The notes under the pieces were generated by a model. That model worked only from the letters and a program-made list of their open reading frames with translations. It was not told the origin of the DNA and did no database searches. The translations under genes were made by a program, and so were the position numbers. This document shows positions 46,658 through 55,670 of a DNA stretch of 64,000 nt, piece by piece; position 1 is the stretch's first letter; each line of letters opens with the position of its first letter. This DNA comes from Meiothermus cerbereus DSM 11376 (lineage in GTDB: Bacteria > Deinococcota > Deinococci > Deinococcales > Thermaceae), in assembly GCF_000620065.1 (NCBI RefSeq), contig NZ_JHVI01000012.1:1-64000 (forward strand). Direction: 5' to 3'.

Positions 46658-48045
46658 AACCCCTCAACCCCCACAACCTGATCCTAAACACCGACAGCTA
46701 CAAAGCCAGCCACTTCGCCCAGTTTCCTAAGGGCATGACCTACGCCAGTTGGTACATCGAAAGCCGGGGCGGCGACTCCAACTTTGTGCGCTTCTTCGGC
46801 CTGCAGGCCTTCCTGATCGAGTACCTGAGCAAAGGGGTTAGCATGAGCGAGGTGGAGGAGGCCCAGGCGGTCTTCCTGGCCCACGGCCTGCCCTTCCCCT
46901 ACGAAGGCTGGCGCCATATCGCCCAGGACTTAGGGGGGCGGCTGCCGGTACGCATCCGGGCGGTGCCGGAAGGAATGGTGGTGCCGGTGCACAATCCCCT
47001 GGTCATCATCGAGAGCACCGACCCCAAAGTGCCCTGGCTGCCGGGCTGGCTCGAGACCGCCCTGCTGCGCGCGGTCTGGTACCCCACCACGGTCTGCACC
47101 ATCTCCTGGAACATCCGCAACACCATAAAGGCCTACCTGGAGAAAACCGCCGACGACCCCCAGGCCGAGCTGCCCTTCAAGCTGCACGACTTTGGCGCGC
47201 GGGGGGTAAGCAGCTTAGAGAGCGCCGGGCTGGGCGGCATGGCCCACCTGGTCAACTTCCAGGGCACCGACACCGTCACCGCCCTAGTCTACGCCCGCAA
47301 CTACTACGGGGCCGAGATGGCCGGCTACTCCATTCCGGCCATGGAACACAGCACCGTAACCAGCTTTGGCCGCGCGGGCGAGGCCCAGGCCTACCGCCAG
47401 ATGATCGAGACCTACGGCAAGCCGGGGGCGCTCTTGGCGATGGTGATTGACTCCTACAACCGCGAGCACGCCGTGGGTTGGATCATCGGCGAGGAGCTGC
47501 GCGAGCTGATACAAAACTCGGGGGCCACCGTGGTCATCCGGCCCGACTCAGGCGACCCGCCTTTTGTGGTGCTGCGCACGGTGCAGACCCTCGAGGCCAG
47601 GTTCGGCGCCACCGTCAACCAGAAGGGCTACAAGGTGCTCAAAGGGGTGCGGGTCATCCAGGGCGATGGGGTGAACGCCGATACCATCCGCAAGGTGCTG
47701 TTTTTGCTCGAGCAGTGGGGCTACAGCGCCTCCAACGTGGCCTTCGGCATGGGCGGGGCCCTCCTGCAGCACCCCCACCGCGACACCCAGAAGTTCGCCC
47801 AGAAGCTGCACCTGGTCACGGTAGACGGCAAGACCTACGGGGTGGGCAAAAGCCCGGTGGACGACCCCAGCAAGCTCTCCAAAAAAGGCCGCCTGGACGT
47901 GATCCAAGACGAGCGCGGCATCCGCACGGTGGAGCTGCCCCTGGAGGCCACCCAGCCCCACCCCCAGAGCATCTTGCAGACGGTCTTTGAGAACGGCGCC
48001 ATCACGCGGCGCTACACCTGGGAGGAAGTGCGCGCAAACGCCTAA
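46654..48045 (+). CDS. nadV: Nicotinamide phosphoribosyltransferase
   Basis: 463 aa of the NAMPT/NadV family: [20 protein letters not shown] (classical start), IESRGG, the phosphoribosyl-binding [21 protein letters not shown] and FGMGGALLQ. It makes NMN from nicotinamide and PRPP, a single-step salvage route that avoids nicotinate. With NadM it forms a two-step nicotinamide-to-NAD pathway under NrtR control. The ATG at 46654 follows GGAGCC; the longer frame upstream lies inside nadM. Confidence 0.94.
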   Translation: MKPLNPHNLILNTDSYKASHFAQFPKGMTYASWYIESRGGDSNFVRFFGLQAFLIEYLSKGVSMSEVEEAQAVFLAHGLPFPYEGWRHIAQDLGGRLPVRIRAVPEGMVVPVHNPLVIIESTDPKVPWLPGWLETALLRAVWYPTTVCTISWNIRNTIKAYLEKTADDPQAELPFKLHDFGARGVSSLESAGLGGMAHLVNFQGTDTVTALVYARNYYGAEMAGYSIPAMEHSTVTSFGRAGEAQAYRQMIETYGKPGALLAMVIDSYNREHAVGWIIGEELRELIQNSGATVVIRPDSGDPPFVVLRTVQTLEARFGATVNQKGYKVLKGVRVIQGDGVNADTIRKVLFLLEQWGYSASNVAFGMGGALLQHPHRDTQKFAQKLHLVTVDGKTYGVGKSPVDDPSKLSKKGRLDVIQDERGIRTVELPLEATQPHPQSILQTVFENGAITRRYTWEEVRANA

Positions 48046-49190
48046 AAAACGCTGGTTCCAGGCCCGGCCCAGCCCAGCCCGAAAGCCTGGGCCCAACTCG
48101 CAGCCACATCGGCAAAGGTGGCGCGGGTGCCCAGGTTCCGCCCGGCCATCCCCGGCCCCGCTACCAGGAGCATGCCGTACTCGCGGGTGTGGTCGGTGCC
48201 GCGGTAGGTGGGGTCGTTGCCGTGGTCGGAGACGATGAACAGATAGTCGTCCGGGCCCAGCGCGGCCAGCAACTCCGGCAGCCGGGCATCGAACTCGGCC
48301 AGCGCCTGGGCGTAGCCCTGGGGGTTGCGGCGGTGGCCGAAGCGGGCGTCGAAGTCCACCAGGTTGGTGAAGATCAGGCCGGAGAAGTCCTGGTGCATGA
48401 GTTCCAGGGTGCGCTCGAGCCCTTCCCCATTACTGCCAGACTTGACCTCGCGGGTAAAACCCCTATGGGCGTAGATGTCGGGGATCTTGCCCACCCCCAC
48501 CACCTCCAGCCCGGAGGCCTTGAGCTCGTCCAGCACGTTGTGGGGGGGCTCGAGGGCAAAGTCTTTGCGCAGATCCTCGCGCCGGTAGTACTGGCCGGGC
48601 TCGCCCTCGAAGGGGCGGGCGATCACCCGGGCGCAGGCCAGCGGCCCCACCAGCATTGCCCGCGCGACCCGGCACCAGTCGTAGAGGGTCTCGAGGGGAA
48701 CCTTGCCGATGTGGGCCGCCACCTGAAAGACCGAGTCGGCCGAGGTGTACACGATGGGAAAGCCGGTGCGCAGGTGCTCGTCGCCGTAGTCGCGGATGGC
48801 CTCGGTGCCCGAGTAAGGCTGGTTGAGCAGATACCCCTCCACCCCAATGCGCCGGCAGTACTCGGCCAGAAAATCCTGTGGAAAACCCTGTGGAAAAACC
48901 TGGAAAGGGTGCTCGAGATGGATGCCCACAAACTCCCAGTGGCCGGTGGAGGTATCCTTGCCGGGGTTGACCTCCCGCATCCGGCCAAAGGCCCCCTGGG
49001 GGGAGGCCACCCTGGGCAGGGTGTGCACCCCCGGTACGCGGCCCAGCCCCAGCGCGGCCAGGTGGGGTAGCTCTATCCCGGTCTTGAGCACGGTGTGGTC
49101 GAGGGTATCGGCCCCTTCATCGCCAAACTGCGCGGCGTCGGGCAGGTAGCCCAGGCCCACCGAATCCAGCACGATGGTGGTAATCTTCAT
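48042..49190 (-). CDS. deoB: Phosphopentomutase
   Basis: 382 aa, alkaline-phosphatase superfamily: [27 protein letters not shown] (successive), the phospho-acceptor Thr in [27 protein letters not shown] and [18 protein letters not shown] with the two-metal-site ligands. It interconverts ribose 1- and 5-phosphate in nucleoside salvage. A longer open frame reaches 49526, but the family starts at [10 protein letters not shown]. It converges with nadV, overlapping the stop region by 4 bp. Confidence 0.95.
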   Translation of the reverse strand: MKITTIVLDSVGLGYLPDAAQFGDEGADTLDHTVLKTGIELPHLAALGLGRVPGVHTLPRVASPQGAFGRMREVNPGKDTSTGHWEFVGIHLEHPFQVFPQGFPQDFLAEYCRRIGVEGYLLNQPYSGTEAIRDYGDEHLRTGFPIVYTSADSVFQVAAHIGKVPLETLYDWCRVARAMLVGPLACARVIARPFEGEPGQYYRREDLRKDFALEPPHNVLDELKASGLEVVGVGKIPDIYAHRGFTREVKSGSNGEGLERTLELMHQDFSGLIFTNLVDFDARFGHRRNPQGYAQALAEFDARLPELLAALGPDDYLFIVSDHGNDPTYRGTDHTREYGMLLVAGPGMAGRNLGTRATFADVAASWAQAFGLGWAGPGTSVF

Positions 49191-49254
49191 GTCCACCAGC
49201 ATACCGGACACCGGTGGGCTGGCTTTGCATCCCCCTACTACAGAGCCTGGAGCA

Positions 49255-50175
49255 CTAAGCACCCACCAGATCACGGGCTGTGCCCAGAGAACGCCACAGC
49301 AGCCCCAGCAGTTCGCGGGTGGCAAAGTCCACCGAGGAATCGGGGTAGGAGACCCAGTGCACCCCCAGGGAAAAACCCGCGTCTTCGATGAATAAAAGCC
49401 GTAACAAACCGGCCTTTTGCTCGGGTTCCACAAACGAGCGGCTGGCCAGCCCCACCCCCAGCCCGGCGGCGGCCGCGGCCTTGACCCCATACAGGCTGCC
49501 GCACTCCAGAAGACGCGCTGGCACAATGCCGTGGCGTTCCAGAAACTGCTCGAGCCGCAGGCGCAGGCGCGAGTTGCGCTGAGGAACCAGCAGGGTCATG
49601 CCCTCGAGCTGCCCCAAAGCCACGCCCCCCAGCCCGGCCCAGGGGTGTGAGGGGGCCACCGCCAGCACCACCTCCTCACTGGTCAGGCGCTGAGCTACAA
49701 GCGGCTCGGGCAGGGTATCGGTTCCACCCAGCACCAGTGCTGCATCCAGGTCGCGCTGGTAAACCTGTTCGATCAACTCCAGGGTGGTGCCATTCACCAA
49801 GCGAAGCTCGCAGCGGGCCTGCTGGGTTTGAGCCCAGGAAATCAGGGAGGCCTGGTAACGCGGAATCAGGCTCCAGGCCAGACCCACCTCGAGGCGGGGG
49901 ATGCGCTGGTGGCGCTTCTCCTCGATAAAGCGGGTGGCCTGGGCCAGGCTGCGACTCACCGCGCAAGCATAGGGCAGCAGGGCTTTGCCGGCTTCGGTCA
50001 GGGTGATGCCCTGGGGGGTGCGCTCGTAGAGGGGCTGCCGCACCGCGTCCTCGAGGGCCTTGAGGGTTTTGCTGACCGCAGGCTGGCTCAGGTGCAACAC
50101 TTCGGCAGCACGACTCAGACTGCGCAGTTCGGCCACCACGCAAAATACTACCAAGTACCGTGGGTTTAAACGCAT
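49255..50175 (-). CDS. LysR-family transcriptional regulator
   Basis: 306 aa. Winged helix-turn-helix at 1-60 ([32 protein letters not shown] in sequence) and a periplasmic-binding-type effector domain ([47 protein letters not shown]). It lies divergent from the rhodanese/persulfide dioxygenase operon with a 178-bp shared region. It could regulate that operon or itself, though the operon promoter carries CsoR-type rather than LysR-type (T-N11-A) boxes. Effector unknown. Confidence 0.9.
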   Translation of the reverse strand: MRLNPRYLVVFCVVAELRSLSRAAEVLHLSQPAVSKTLKALEDAVRQPLYERTPQGITLTEAGKALLPYACAVSRSLAQATRFIEEKRHQRIPRLEVGLAWSLIPRYQASLISWAQTQQARCELRLVNGTTLELIEQVYQRDLDAALVLGGTDTLPEPLVAQRLTSEEVVLAVAPSHPWAGLGGVALGQLEGMTLLVPQRNSRLRLRLEQFLERHGIVPARLLECGSLYGVKAAAAAGLGVGLASRSFVEPEQKAGLLRLLFIEDAGFSLGVHWVSYPDSSVDFATRELLGLLWRSLGTARDLVGA

Positions 50176-50286
50176 AAGAATAGGCTTGTGTAGTATACAG
50201 CTTCAACAACCCGGCAAAATCCACCCACAACCCAAAGCCCAACCAGTTCCCTAGCCGCAGGACTTTGCCGACCAATCATTTCACTT

Positions 50287-50304
50287 ATATCCCCTTAGGG
50301 TATT
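50287..50304. promoter_or_regulatory. CsoR/CstR-like box 1, cst-like operon
   Basis: ATATCCCCTTAGGGTATT; its complement AATACCCTAAGGGGATAT matches box 2 (50311-50328) at 15 of 18 positions in inverted orientation. It ends on the first T of the -35 element. Confidence 0.6.
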
Positions 50305-50333
50305 TGACAGAATACCCCCTGGGGATATATCCT
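50304..50333 (+). promoter_or_regulatory. Promoter of the cst-like operon with CsoR/CstR-like box 2 in the spacer
   Basis: Consensus -35 TTGACA at 50304-50309. The -10 is TATATC (50326, 16-bp spacer) or TATCCT (50328, 18-bp spacer). Box 2, AATACCCCCTGGGGATAT (50311-50328), fills the spacer, so a bound protein would exclude polymerase. The TACCC...GGGNA arrangement resembles operators of the CsoR/CstR family, which sense copper or persulfide. Confidence 0.6.
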
Positions 50334-50353
50334 GGCGGTCAGGAGGTTAGCGC

Positions 50354-51796
50354 ATGCTCTTCAAGCAAATCTACGAGGAAGGACTGGCGCAAGGCAGCTA
50401 CTTCATCGGTTGTCAGTCGGCAGGTACCGCGGTGGTGGTAGACCCCCGGCGCGATATCCAGGTCTACCTGGACGAAGCCCAGAAGAACGGTATGAAGATT
50501 GTGGCCATCACCGAGACCCACATCCACGCCGACTACCTTTCGGGCGCCCGCGAGCTGGCCAAGGCCACCGGGGCTAAGCTGTACCTCAGCGACGAGGGCG
50601 ACGAAAACTGGAAGTACAAAGGCCTCGAGGGCTTCGACTATCAGCTCGTGCGCGATGGCGACCAGATCAAGCTGGGCAACATCACCCTCACGGTAGTGCA
50701 TACCCCCGGCCACACCCCCGAGCACATCAGCTTTTTGGTGCAGGACGGCGCAGCCGCCAGCGAGCCGGGCTTCTTCCTGACCGGCGACTTTGTGTTCGTG
50801 GGCGATATTGGCCGCCCCGACCTGCTGGAAGAGGCCGCCGGCATCCTGGGCACTGCCGAGCCCGGTGCGCGGCGCATGTTCAAGAGCCTTAAGGAAAAAT
50901 TCCTCACCCTGCCCGACTACGTGCAGGTCTGGCCGGGCCACGGGGCCGGTAGCGCCTGCGGCAAAGGGCTGGGAGCCGTAGCCAGCACCACCGTGGGCTA
51001 CGAGCGCCGCTTTGCCTGGTGGGCCGACTACCTGCGTACAGGCGACGAAGAAGGCTTCGTAAAGGCCCTGCTCTCGGGCCAGCCCGAAGCCCCCTACTAC
51101 TTTGCCCGGATGAAGCGGCTCAACCGCGACGGGATGCCCATCCTGGGACGCTTGCCCGAACCCCCCCATCTCACCCCCGAGCAGTTTGAGCAGCAGCTCA
51201 AGCAAGGGGCCTTGCTGGTGGACACCCGCGACAAGCTGGCCTTTGCCGGCGGGCACCTAAAGGGAGCCATCAACATCCCGGCGGGCAAGAGCTTCAGCAC
51301 CTGGGCCGGCTGGCTGCTGCCCTACGACCGCGACCTGATCCTGCTGGCTGGCCCCGAGCGGGTGGGCGAGCTGGTCAAGCAGCTTATTCGCATCGGGCTG
51401 GATCGGGTGGTGGGGTATATCCCGGGCCTCGAGGGCTACGCGCAAGGCGAGCTCGAGACCGTTCCCCAGATCACCGCAGCCCAGGCCAAGGCCCTGTGGG
51501 AAAAGGGCGAGGCCGCCATCCTGGACGTGCGCGGGGCCGACGAGTACCAGGCCGCTCACATCCCCGGAGCCCAGAACATCCACGCCGGGCGGGTGATGAA
51601 CAACCTGGAGCGCATCCCCAAAGACAAGCCGGTGGTGGTGCACTGCCTGGGCGGCGACCGCTCCTCCACCGCCATCAGCGCGCTGATGGGCGCAGGCTTT
51701 ACCAACCTCATCAATCTCACCGGCGGCATCCGGGCCTGGCAGCAGGAGGGCTTCCCCATCGAAAAAGGCTCGGCCCGCGATCTTGTAAGCGCCTAA
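50354..51796 (+). CDS. Persulfide dioxygenase-like MBL protein fused to two rhodanese domains
   Basis: 480 aa. Residues 1-250 are an ETHE1/persulfide dioxygenase-type metallo-beta-lactamase fold: TETHIHADYLSG, HTPGHTPEHISF, LTGDFVFVGDIGRPDL and WPGHGAGSACG with iron-binding His/Asp. Rhodanese domain 1 (about 275-360) has no catalytic Cys at its loop (LLAGPERVGE). Domain 2 (about 370-475) has an active VVHCLGGDRSS. This is the layout of CstB, which oxidises and transfers persulfide sulfur to thiosulfate. First gene of the operon, Shine-Dalgarno AGGAGG. Confidence 0.92.
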   Translation: MLFKQIYEEGLAQGSYFIGCQSAGTAVVVDPRRDIQVYLDEAQKNGMKIVAITETHIHADYLSGARELAKATGAKLYLSDEGDENWKYKGLEGFDYQLVRDGDQIKLGNITLTVVHTPGHTPEHISFLVQDGAAASEPGFFLTGDFVFVGDIGRPDLLEEAAGILGTAEPGARRMFKSLKEKFLTLPDYVQVWPGHGAGSACGKGLGAVASTTVGYERRFAWWADYLRTGDEEGFVKALLSGQPEAPYYFARMKRLNRDGMPILGRLPEPPHLTPEQFEQQLKQGALLVDTRDKLAFAGGHLKGAINIPAGKSFSTWAGWLLPYDRDLILLAGPERVGELVKQLIRIGLDRVVGYIPGLEGYAQGELETVPQITAAQAKALWEKGEAAILDVRGADEYQAAHIPGAQNIHAGRVMNNLERIPKDKPVVVHCLGGDRSSTAISALMGAGFTNLINLTGGIRAWQQEGFPIEKGSARDLVSA

Positions 51797-51859
51797 TCGA
51801 TACACCCTCGTATCGGGCCCCTGGCTCTAGCTGGGGGCTCCCCCTACAAACCAAGCACT

Positions 51860-52168
51860 ATGAATCTATCTGTCAAAACCGCCTATCAAACCCTGGAACG
51901 CTTTCAAGTGGTGGACATCCGCGAGCCCCAAGAGTGGGCCGAGGGGCTCCTGCCGGGGGCTTTGCGCCTGCCTTTGTCCAGGCTAGAGGCCCTGGCCCCC
52001 CTGTACCTCGAGCGCGAACAGCCGGTGCTCCTGTACTGCCGCAGCGGCAACCGTTCGCAGGAAGCCCGTCAAATCCTGCAAAACCTGGGCCACCCCAAGG
52101 TCTGGCACCTCGAGGGCGGCCTCAAAGCCTGGTGTGAAGCCGGCATTCCCTGTGCAAGCCCCGTCTAA
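51860..52168 (+). CDS. Single-domain rhodanese
   Basis: 102 aa, cytoplasmic (no signal). One rhodanese domain: VVDIREPQEWAEGLLPGALRLP, active loop LLYCRSGNRSQEA with the sulfur-carrying Cys (about 59), and HLEGGLKAWCEAG. Two further cysteines lie near the C-terminus (AWCEAGIPCASPV), unusual for this size and possibly a second acceptor site. 63 bp after the persulfide dioxygenase gene. Confidence 0.9.
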   Translation: MNLSVKTAYQTLERFQVVDIREPQEWAEGLLPGALRLPLSRLEALAPLYLEREQPVLLYCRSGNRSQEARQILQNLGHPKVWHLEGGLKAWCEAGIPCASPV

Positions 52169-52179
52169 GGAGGACACTC

Positions 52180-52842
52180 ATGCTTACTGCTCCATACAAA
52201 GACATCAACCCCCAAGAAGCCCGCAAGCTGCACGAGCAAAACACTCTTTTTGTTGATGTGCGCGAACCTGAGGAGTTTGCCCAGGTGCGCATCGAGGGTG
52301 CACAGCTCATCCCCTTGTCGGAGTTTGCCGGACGCTATCAGGAACTGCCCAAAGATCAGCCGGTGGTGCTCTACTGCCGCAGCGGCAACCGCAGCGCCCA
52401 GGCCGCAGCCTGGCTCTCGGCCAAGGGCTATACCAACCTGCTCAACCTCGATGGGGGCATTATGGCCTGGTACCAGGCCGGGCTGCCGCTGGATACCGAG
52501 CCCCTCGAGGCCACCTACCAGGACACCGCCTTCACCGAGCTCACCCCCCACGAAGCCCAGCAGTGGATTCGGGAAGGGGCCTATGTGGTGGACGTGCGCG
52601 AACCCTACGAGTACGCCATGGGGCACGTGCCCGGCGCGGTCAACATCCCCCTGGGGCGCTTTGTGAGCGAGGTGGGCAAGCTGCCCAAAGACCGCAGGCT
52701 GGTGGTGGTCTGCGCCTCGGGAGGCCGCTCCGCGCAGGCCTCTGAATATCTGGTAGGGCATGGCTTCGCCAAAGAAAAGGTGGGCAACCTCGAGGGCGGC
52801 ACCTACGGCTGGATGAGCGCAGGGCTCGAGGTAGAGCGTTGA
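52180..52842 (+). CDS. Tandem-domain rhodanese
   Basis: 220 aa with two complete rhodanese domains, both with a catalytic Cys: domain 1 (1-100) LYCRSGNRSAQAAAWL, domain 2 (115-220) VVCASGGRSAQASEYL. Domain 2 ends NLEGGTYGWMSAGLEVE. Classical tandem rhodaneses keep only the second Cys, so two active domains suggest successive transfers or gene fusion. Shine-Dalgarno AAGGAGGAC. Confidence 0.9.
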   Translation: MLTAPYKDINPQEARKLHEQNTLFVDVREPEEFAQVRIEGAQLIPLSEFAGRYQELPKDQPVVLYCRSGNRSAQAAAWLSAKGYTNLLNLDGGIMAWYQAGLPLDTEPLEATYQDTAFTELTPHEAQQWIREGAYVVDVREPYEYAMGHVPGAVNIPLGRFVSEVGKLPKDRRLVVVCASGGRSAQASEYLVGHGFAKEKVGNLEGGTYGWMSAGLEVER

Positions 52843-53180
52843 TCGGCTGGCTCAAAAACCTGCTGGGGGGTGGGGCAGCAGTGGGCCGCCTCAGCCCTGC
52901 TGAGGCCTACGAAAAGGCCAGGGCCGGGGCCATTATCCTGGACGTGCGCACCCCATTAGAGCGCAAGGAAGGTAAAATCCCTGGCTCACAGGCTCTACCC
53001 CTCGACAAGCTGGCTAGCGAATGGGAGAAACTGCCCAAGGATAAAGAGATCATCTGCCAGTGCCGCAGCGGCGCACGCAGTGCCCAGGCCGCGCGCTTTC
53101 TGGCCGCCAAGGGCTACAAGGTCTACAATCTGGTGGGCGGCCTCGAGGCCTGGAAACAGCACAAGCTCCCGGTGAAGTGA
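52839..53180 (+). CDS. Single-domain rhodanese
   Basis: 113 aa beginning with TTG that overlaps the previous stop by 4 bp (TTGA), hence translationally coupled. A short amphipathic N-terminus (IGWLKNLLGGG) may touch the membrane. The rhodanese domain follows: IILDVRTPLERKEGKIPGS, active loop CQCRSGARSAQAARFL with Cys-x-Cys, and NLVGGLEAWKQHKLPVK. The extra Cys two before the catalytic one may form a disulfide or accept the persulfide. Confidence 0.88.
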   Translation: MIGWLKNLLGGGAAVGRLSPAEAYEKARAGAIILDVRTPLERKEGKIPGSQALPLDKLASEWEKLPKDKEIICQCRSGARSAQAARFLAAKGYKVYNLVGGLEAWKQHKLPVK

Positions 53181-53533
53181 TGTACGACATTTTCCCCAAC
53201 GAGCTTTCCCTCTGGCAAAAACGCGGTGCGCTGCTCTTGGATGTGCGCTCACCGGAGGAGTTTGCCAGTGGGCACATTCCGGGCTCGCGTAACCTTCCCC
53301 TCGAGCAGCTCCTAGACACGCCCCAATCCCTAAAAAGCCCTATCGTAACCATCTGCGCTACGGGCAGCCGGGCAGGGTTGGCTGCGGAGGTGCTGGGGTA
53401 CGAGGGCTTCGAGGTGGGCAAGCTGGTGGGGGGCATTCAGGGGTATAGGGCCCTGGGATACCCGCTCGAGCGCTCCACTCCCCCAGAAGAGGTCGAGGTG
53501 CCCTTTAGACCCGAGGAGGCTCCATGCTCCTAG
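53180..53533 (+). CDS. Single-domain rhodanese
   Basis: 117 aa. The ATG shares an A with the previous TGA stop (TGATG), a coupled start. LLLDVRSPEEFASGHIPGSRNLP, active loop TICATGSRAGLAAEV and LVGGIQGYRALGYPL identify a rhodanese. The C-terminal tail ([19 protein letters not shown]) is acidic and overlaps the permease gene by 10 bp. Likely the last cytosolic carrier before export. Confidence 0.87.
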   Translation: MYDIFPNELSLWQKRGALLLDVRSPEEFASGHIPGSRNLPLEQLLDTPQSLKSPIVTICATGSRAGLAAEVLGYEGFEVGKLVGGIQGYRALGYPLERSTPPEEVEVPFRPEEAPCS

Positions 53534-54288
53534 CCTGGATGGGTGCAATTCTCATCGGTCTGGCCCTGGGGATGCTGGGCTCGGGGGGCTCGATTCTCAC
53601 CGTGCCCATCCTGGTCTACCTGGTGGGGGAACCCGACAAGCTGGCCATCGCCGAGTCGCTGGCTATTGTGGGCCTGATCGCCTTGGTAGGGGCTGTGCCC
53701 TACGCCCTGAAGGGCCTGATCGACTGGCGCAATGTGCTGTTTTTTGGCCTGCCGGGCATGGCCGGCACCTACCTGGGGGCCTATTTTTCCAAGTGGGTGC
53801 CGGGGGTCTGGCAGCTGGGGCTGTTTGCGGTGGTAATGCTGCTGGCCGCTTACATGATGTTCCGCCCACCCAGGCTCGAGGCCACCCCGCAGAAGCGCGC
53901 CTACTTCAAGATTGTTGTGGATGGCCTGGTGGTAGGCGTCCTGACCGGCCTGGTTGGGGTGGGCGGGGGCTTCCTGATTGTCCCGGCCCTGGTTTTGCTG
54001 GGCGGGCTGCCCATGCACCTGGCGGTGGGTACGAGCCTGCTGATTGTAGCGATGAAGTCGGCCAGCGGCTTCTACAAATACCTGCACCTGCTGCCCGAGC
54101 AGGGCTACACCGTACACTGGGACATCGTGCTGATCTTCGCGGCGCTGGGCATCGCGGGCAGCTTGTTTGGGGGCCGCCTGGCCGCCTCCATTCCCCAGCT
54201 TGCCCTGCGGCGCGGCTTCGCCGGGTTTTTGGTAGTGATGGGGGTTTTTATCCTGTGGCAGAACCTGCCCAAGGTGTTACATGGCTAG
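53524..54288 (+). CDS. TauE/SafE family permease
   Basis: 254 aa with about eight membrane helices and the two TauE/SafE repeat motifs: [22 protein letters not shown] at the N-terminus and [22 protein letters not shown] in the middle. Members are proposed exporters of sulfite, sulfoacetate or related sulfur compounds; in cst operons TauE is thought to export sulfite or a similar product. Last gene of the operon, with Shine-Dalgarno GAGGAGG inside the preceding gene. Confidence 0.92.
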   Translation: MLLAWMGAILIGLALGMLGSGGSILTVPILVYLVGEPDKLAIAESLAIVGLIALVGAVPYALKGLIDWRNVLFFGLPGMAGTYLGAYFSKWVPGVWQLGLFAVVMLLAAYMMFRPPRLEATPQKRAYFKIVVDGLVVGVLTGLVGVGGGFLIVPALVLLGGLPMHLAVGTSLLIVAMKSASGFYKYLHLLPEQGYTVHWDIVLIFAALGIAGSLFGGRLAASIPQLALRRGFAGFLVVMGVFILWQNLPKVLHG

Positions 54289-54334
54289 GCCAGGTTACGG
54301 TTGAATCCAGCTCCCCAAAACACATTTGCTCAAG

Positions 54335-54374
54335 AAAAAACGCCTGGGCTCTGTGGCCCAAAGCCTAGTTTTTT
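54335..54374 (+). terminator. Terminator of the cst-like operon
   Basis: AAAAAAC (54335-54341) pairs with GTTTTTT (54368-54374), with an inner TGGGC/GCCCA stem. It lies 47 nt after the permease stop. Confidence 0.65.
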
Positions 54375-54547
54375 CGGGGCAACCAGTGTGGTACAACCAT
54401 CACTCCTGCACAATTTCGCGATGCATACCAACTTTAGAGCTTTTATAGGGGGGCCTCGCGTTTCGTTACGCGATGCAATGGCACATAACGCCGCAACAGT
54501 GGACTTTTTGCACATTTGTTCCACAAACTGCATGTACCATGCCACTT

Positions 54548-55000
54548 ATGAACCTTTTTGATTGGCTCCGCAACTGGGGCCGTAAACAACCCACGGAGGC
54601 CCCCAAATTAGAATCAGAAGAACAACACTTCATGGGCCTGGATGTGCAGGCGGTCATTAATACCCACCTGGCCTGGCGCAAACGGCTCGAGGACTGCATT
54701 CTAGGTCACTCCAACGAAGAGCTAGACATCAGCGTCATCATGCAGGACAACCAGTGCCAGCTGGGTCAGTGGCTTTATGGTCAAGCCGCTCGCAGCACCC
54801 TGGCCCTGCATCCCGAGTTTGCGGCCCTGCGCGAAACACACCGTACTTTCCACCTGTACGCTGCACGGGTGCTACAGACCCTGCGCATGCGGGGGGTGGA
54901 GGCCGCTCAGACCATGCTCGAGACCGAATTTGACCGCCTGTCCAAAGACATCGTGTTCAACCTGGCCGCCCTCATGCACAAGGAGCGCACCCTCCATTAA
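54548..55000 (+). CDS. Stand-alone CZB (chemoreceptor zinc-binding) domain protein
   Basis: About 150 aa. After a short basic N-terminus (NLFDWLRNWGRKQ) the protein matches the CZB four-helix domain: INTHLAWRKRLEDCILG, the zinc Cys in NQCQLGQWLYG, HPEFAALRETHRTFHLYAARVL. Three His and one Cys would bind zinc. CZB domains usually sit on chemoreceptors or cyclases and sense zinc or thiol oxidants such as HOCl. Here the domain is alone between sulfur operons. Start is ATG 54539 or 54548; the longer frame from 54473 is unlikely. Confidence 0.8.
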   Translation: MNLFDWLRNWGRKQPTEAPKLESEEQHFMGLDVQAVINTHLAWRKRLEDCILGHSNEELDISVIMQDNQCQLGQWLYGQAARSTLALHPEFAALRETHRTFHLYAARVLQTLRMRGVEAAQTMLETEFDRLSKDIVFNLAALMHKERTLH

Positions 55001-55171
55001 AACCTTTGCCCAATGGTAGCCGCTGTGCGGCCAGAGCCAGGCCGTTGCGGCTATTTTTTGGTGTTGCAGTCCAGCGAGGATTCCTGGCGATACCTCGAGC
55101 CGGCCCCTATCGCACACTTCACTGGCGCGGCCCCTCATCCGGGAGGATGATGCTGAAGGGTGTCTAATACC

Positions 55172-55651
55172 TTACTGGTAGCCCGCCAGGGCCAGGTCGT
55201 CCTTGAGGGACTCCACCTCCACCTTGCCGGCATAAACGTTCACCACCCTGCCCTCGCCATCGAGCACAAAAGTCCAGGGCTGGCCCAGCGCCTTATAGCG
55301 GTTGGCCACGGCCACCGGGTTGTCGCCACCCGGCTGGGCCAAAAGCGGGAGAAAGCGCGGGTAGTTTTTCATGTAATCCCGCACCACCTGCTCGGTATCG
55401 CGCGGCTCCCGGCTAATCACCACAAAAGGCACCTGATACTCTTGTGCAATCTGGTGCAGCTTGGGGAACTCGGCCCGGCAGATAGGGCACCAGCTAGCCC
55501 AAAACGTAATCACCACCGGCTTGCCCTTAAAGCTGGCCAGGGTGTACACCTTGCCAGAGATATCCCGCAAGCGAAAGTCGGGTGCCACCTGCCCCGGAGA
55601 AACGGCCAGGCCCACCGCAAACAAAATTAAAGTTGCCAACCAGCGTTTCAT
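55172..55651 (-). CDS. TlpA/ResA-type extracytoplasmic thioredoxin
   Basis: 159 aa: signal peptide or anchor (WLATLILFAVGLAVS) and a TlpA domain with VAPDFRLRDISGKVYTL, TFWASWCPICRAEFPKLH (active-site Cys55 and Cys58) and FVLDGEGRVVNVYAG. Such proteins reduce disulfides outside the membrane, for example in cytochrome c maturation, and in sox systems (SoxS/SoxV/SoxW functions) keep carrier proteins reduced. The ATG at 55651 has GGGAGGAAGC before it. A CsoR/CstR-like box lies 20-36 nt upstream. Confidence 0.9.
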   Translation of the reverse strand: MKRWLATLILFAVGLAVSPGQVAPDFRLRDISGKVYTLASFKGKPVVITFWASWCPICRAEFPKLHQIAQEYQVPFVVISREPRDTEQVVRDYMKNYPRFLPLLAQPGGDNPVAVANRYKALGQPWTFVLDGEGRVVNVYAGKVEVESLKDDLALAGYQ

Positions 55652-55670
55652 GCTTCCTCCCATTGAGTTG

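Noticed and set aside
50176-50286. LysR-type operator for the cst-like operon
   Set aside because: The divergent LysR gene invited this, but no clear T-N11-A palindrome stood out, whereas two strong CsoR/CstR-like boxes overlap the promoter.
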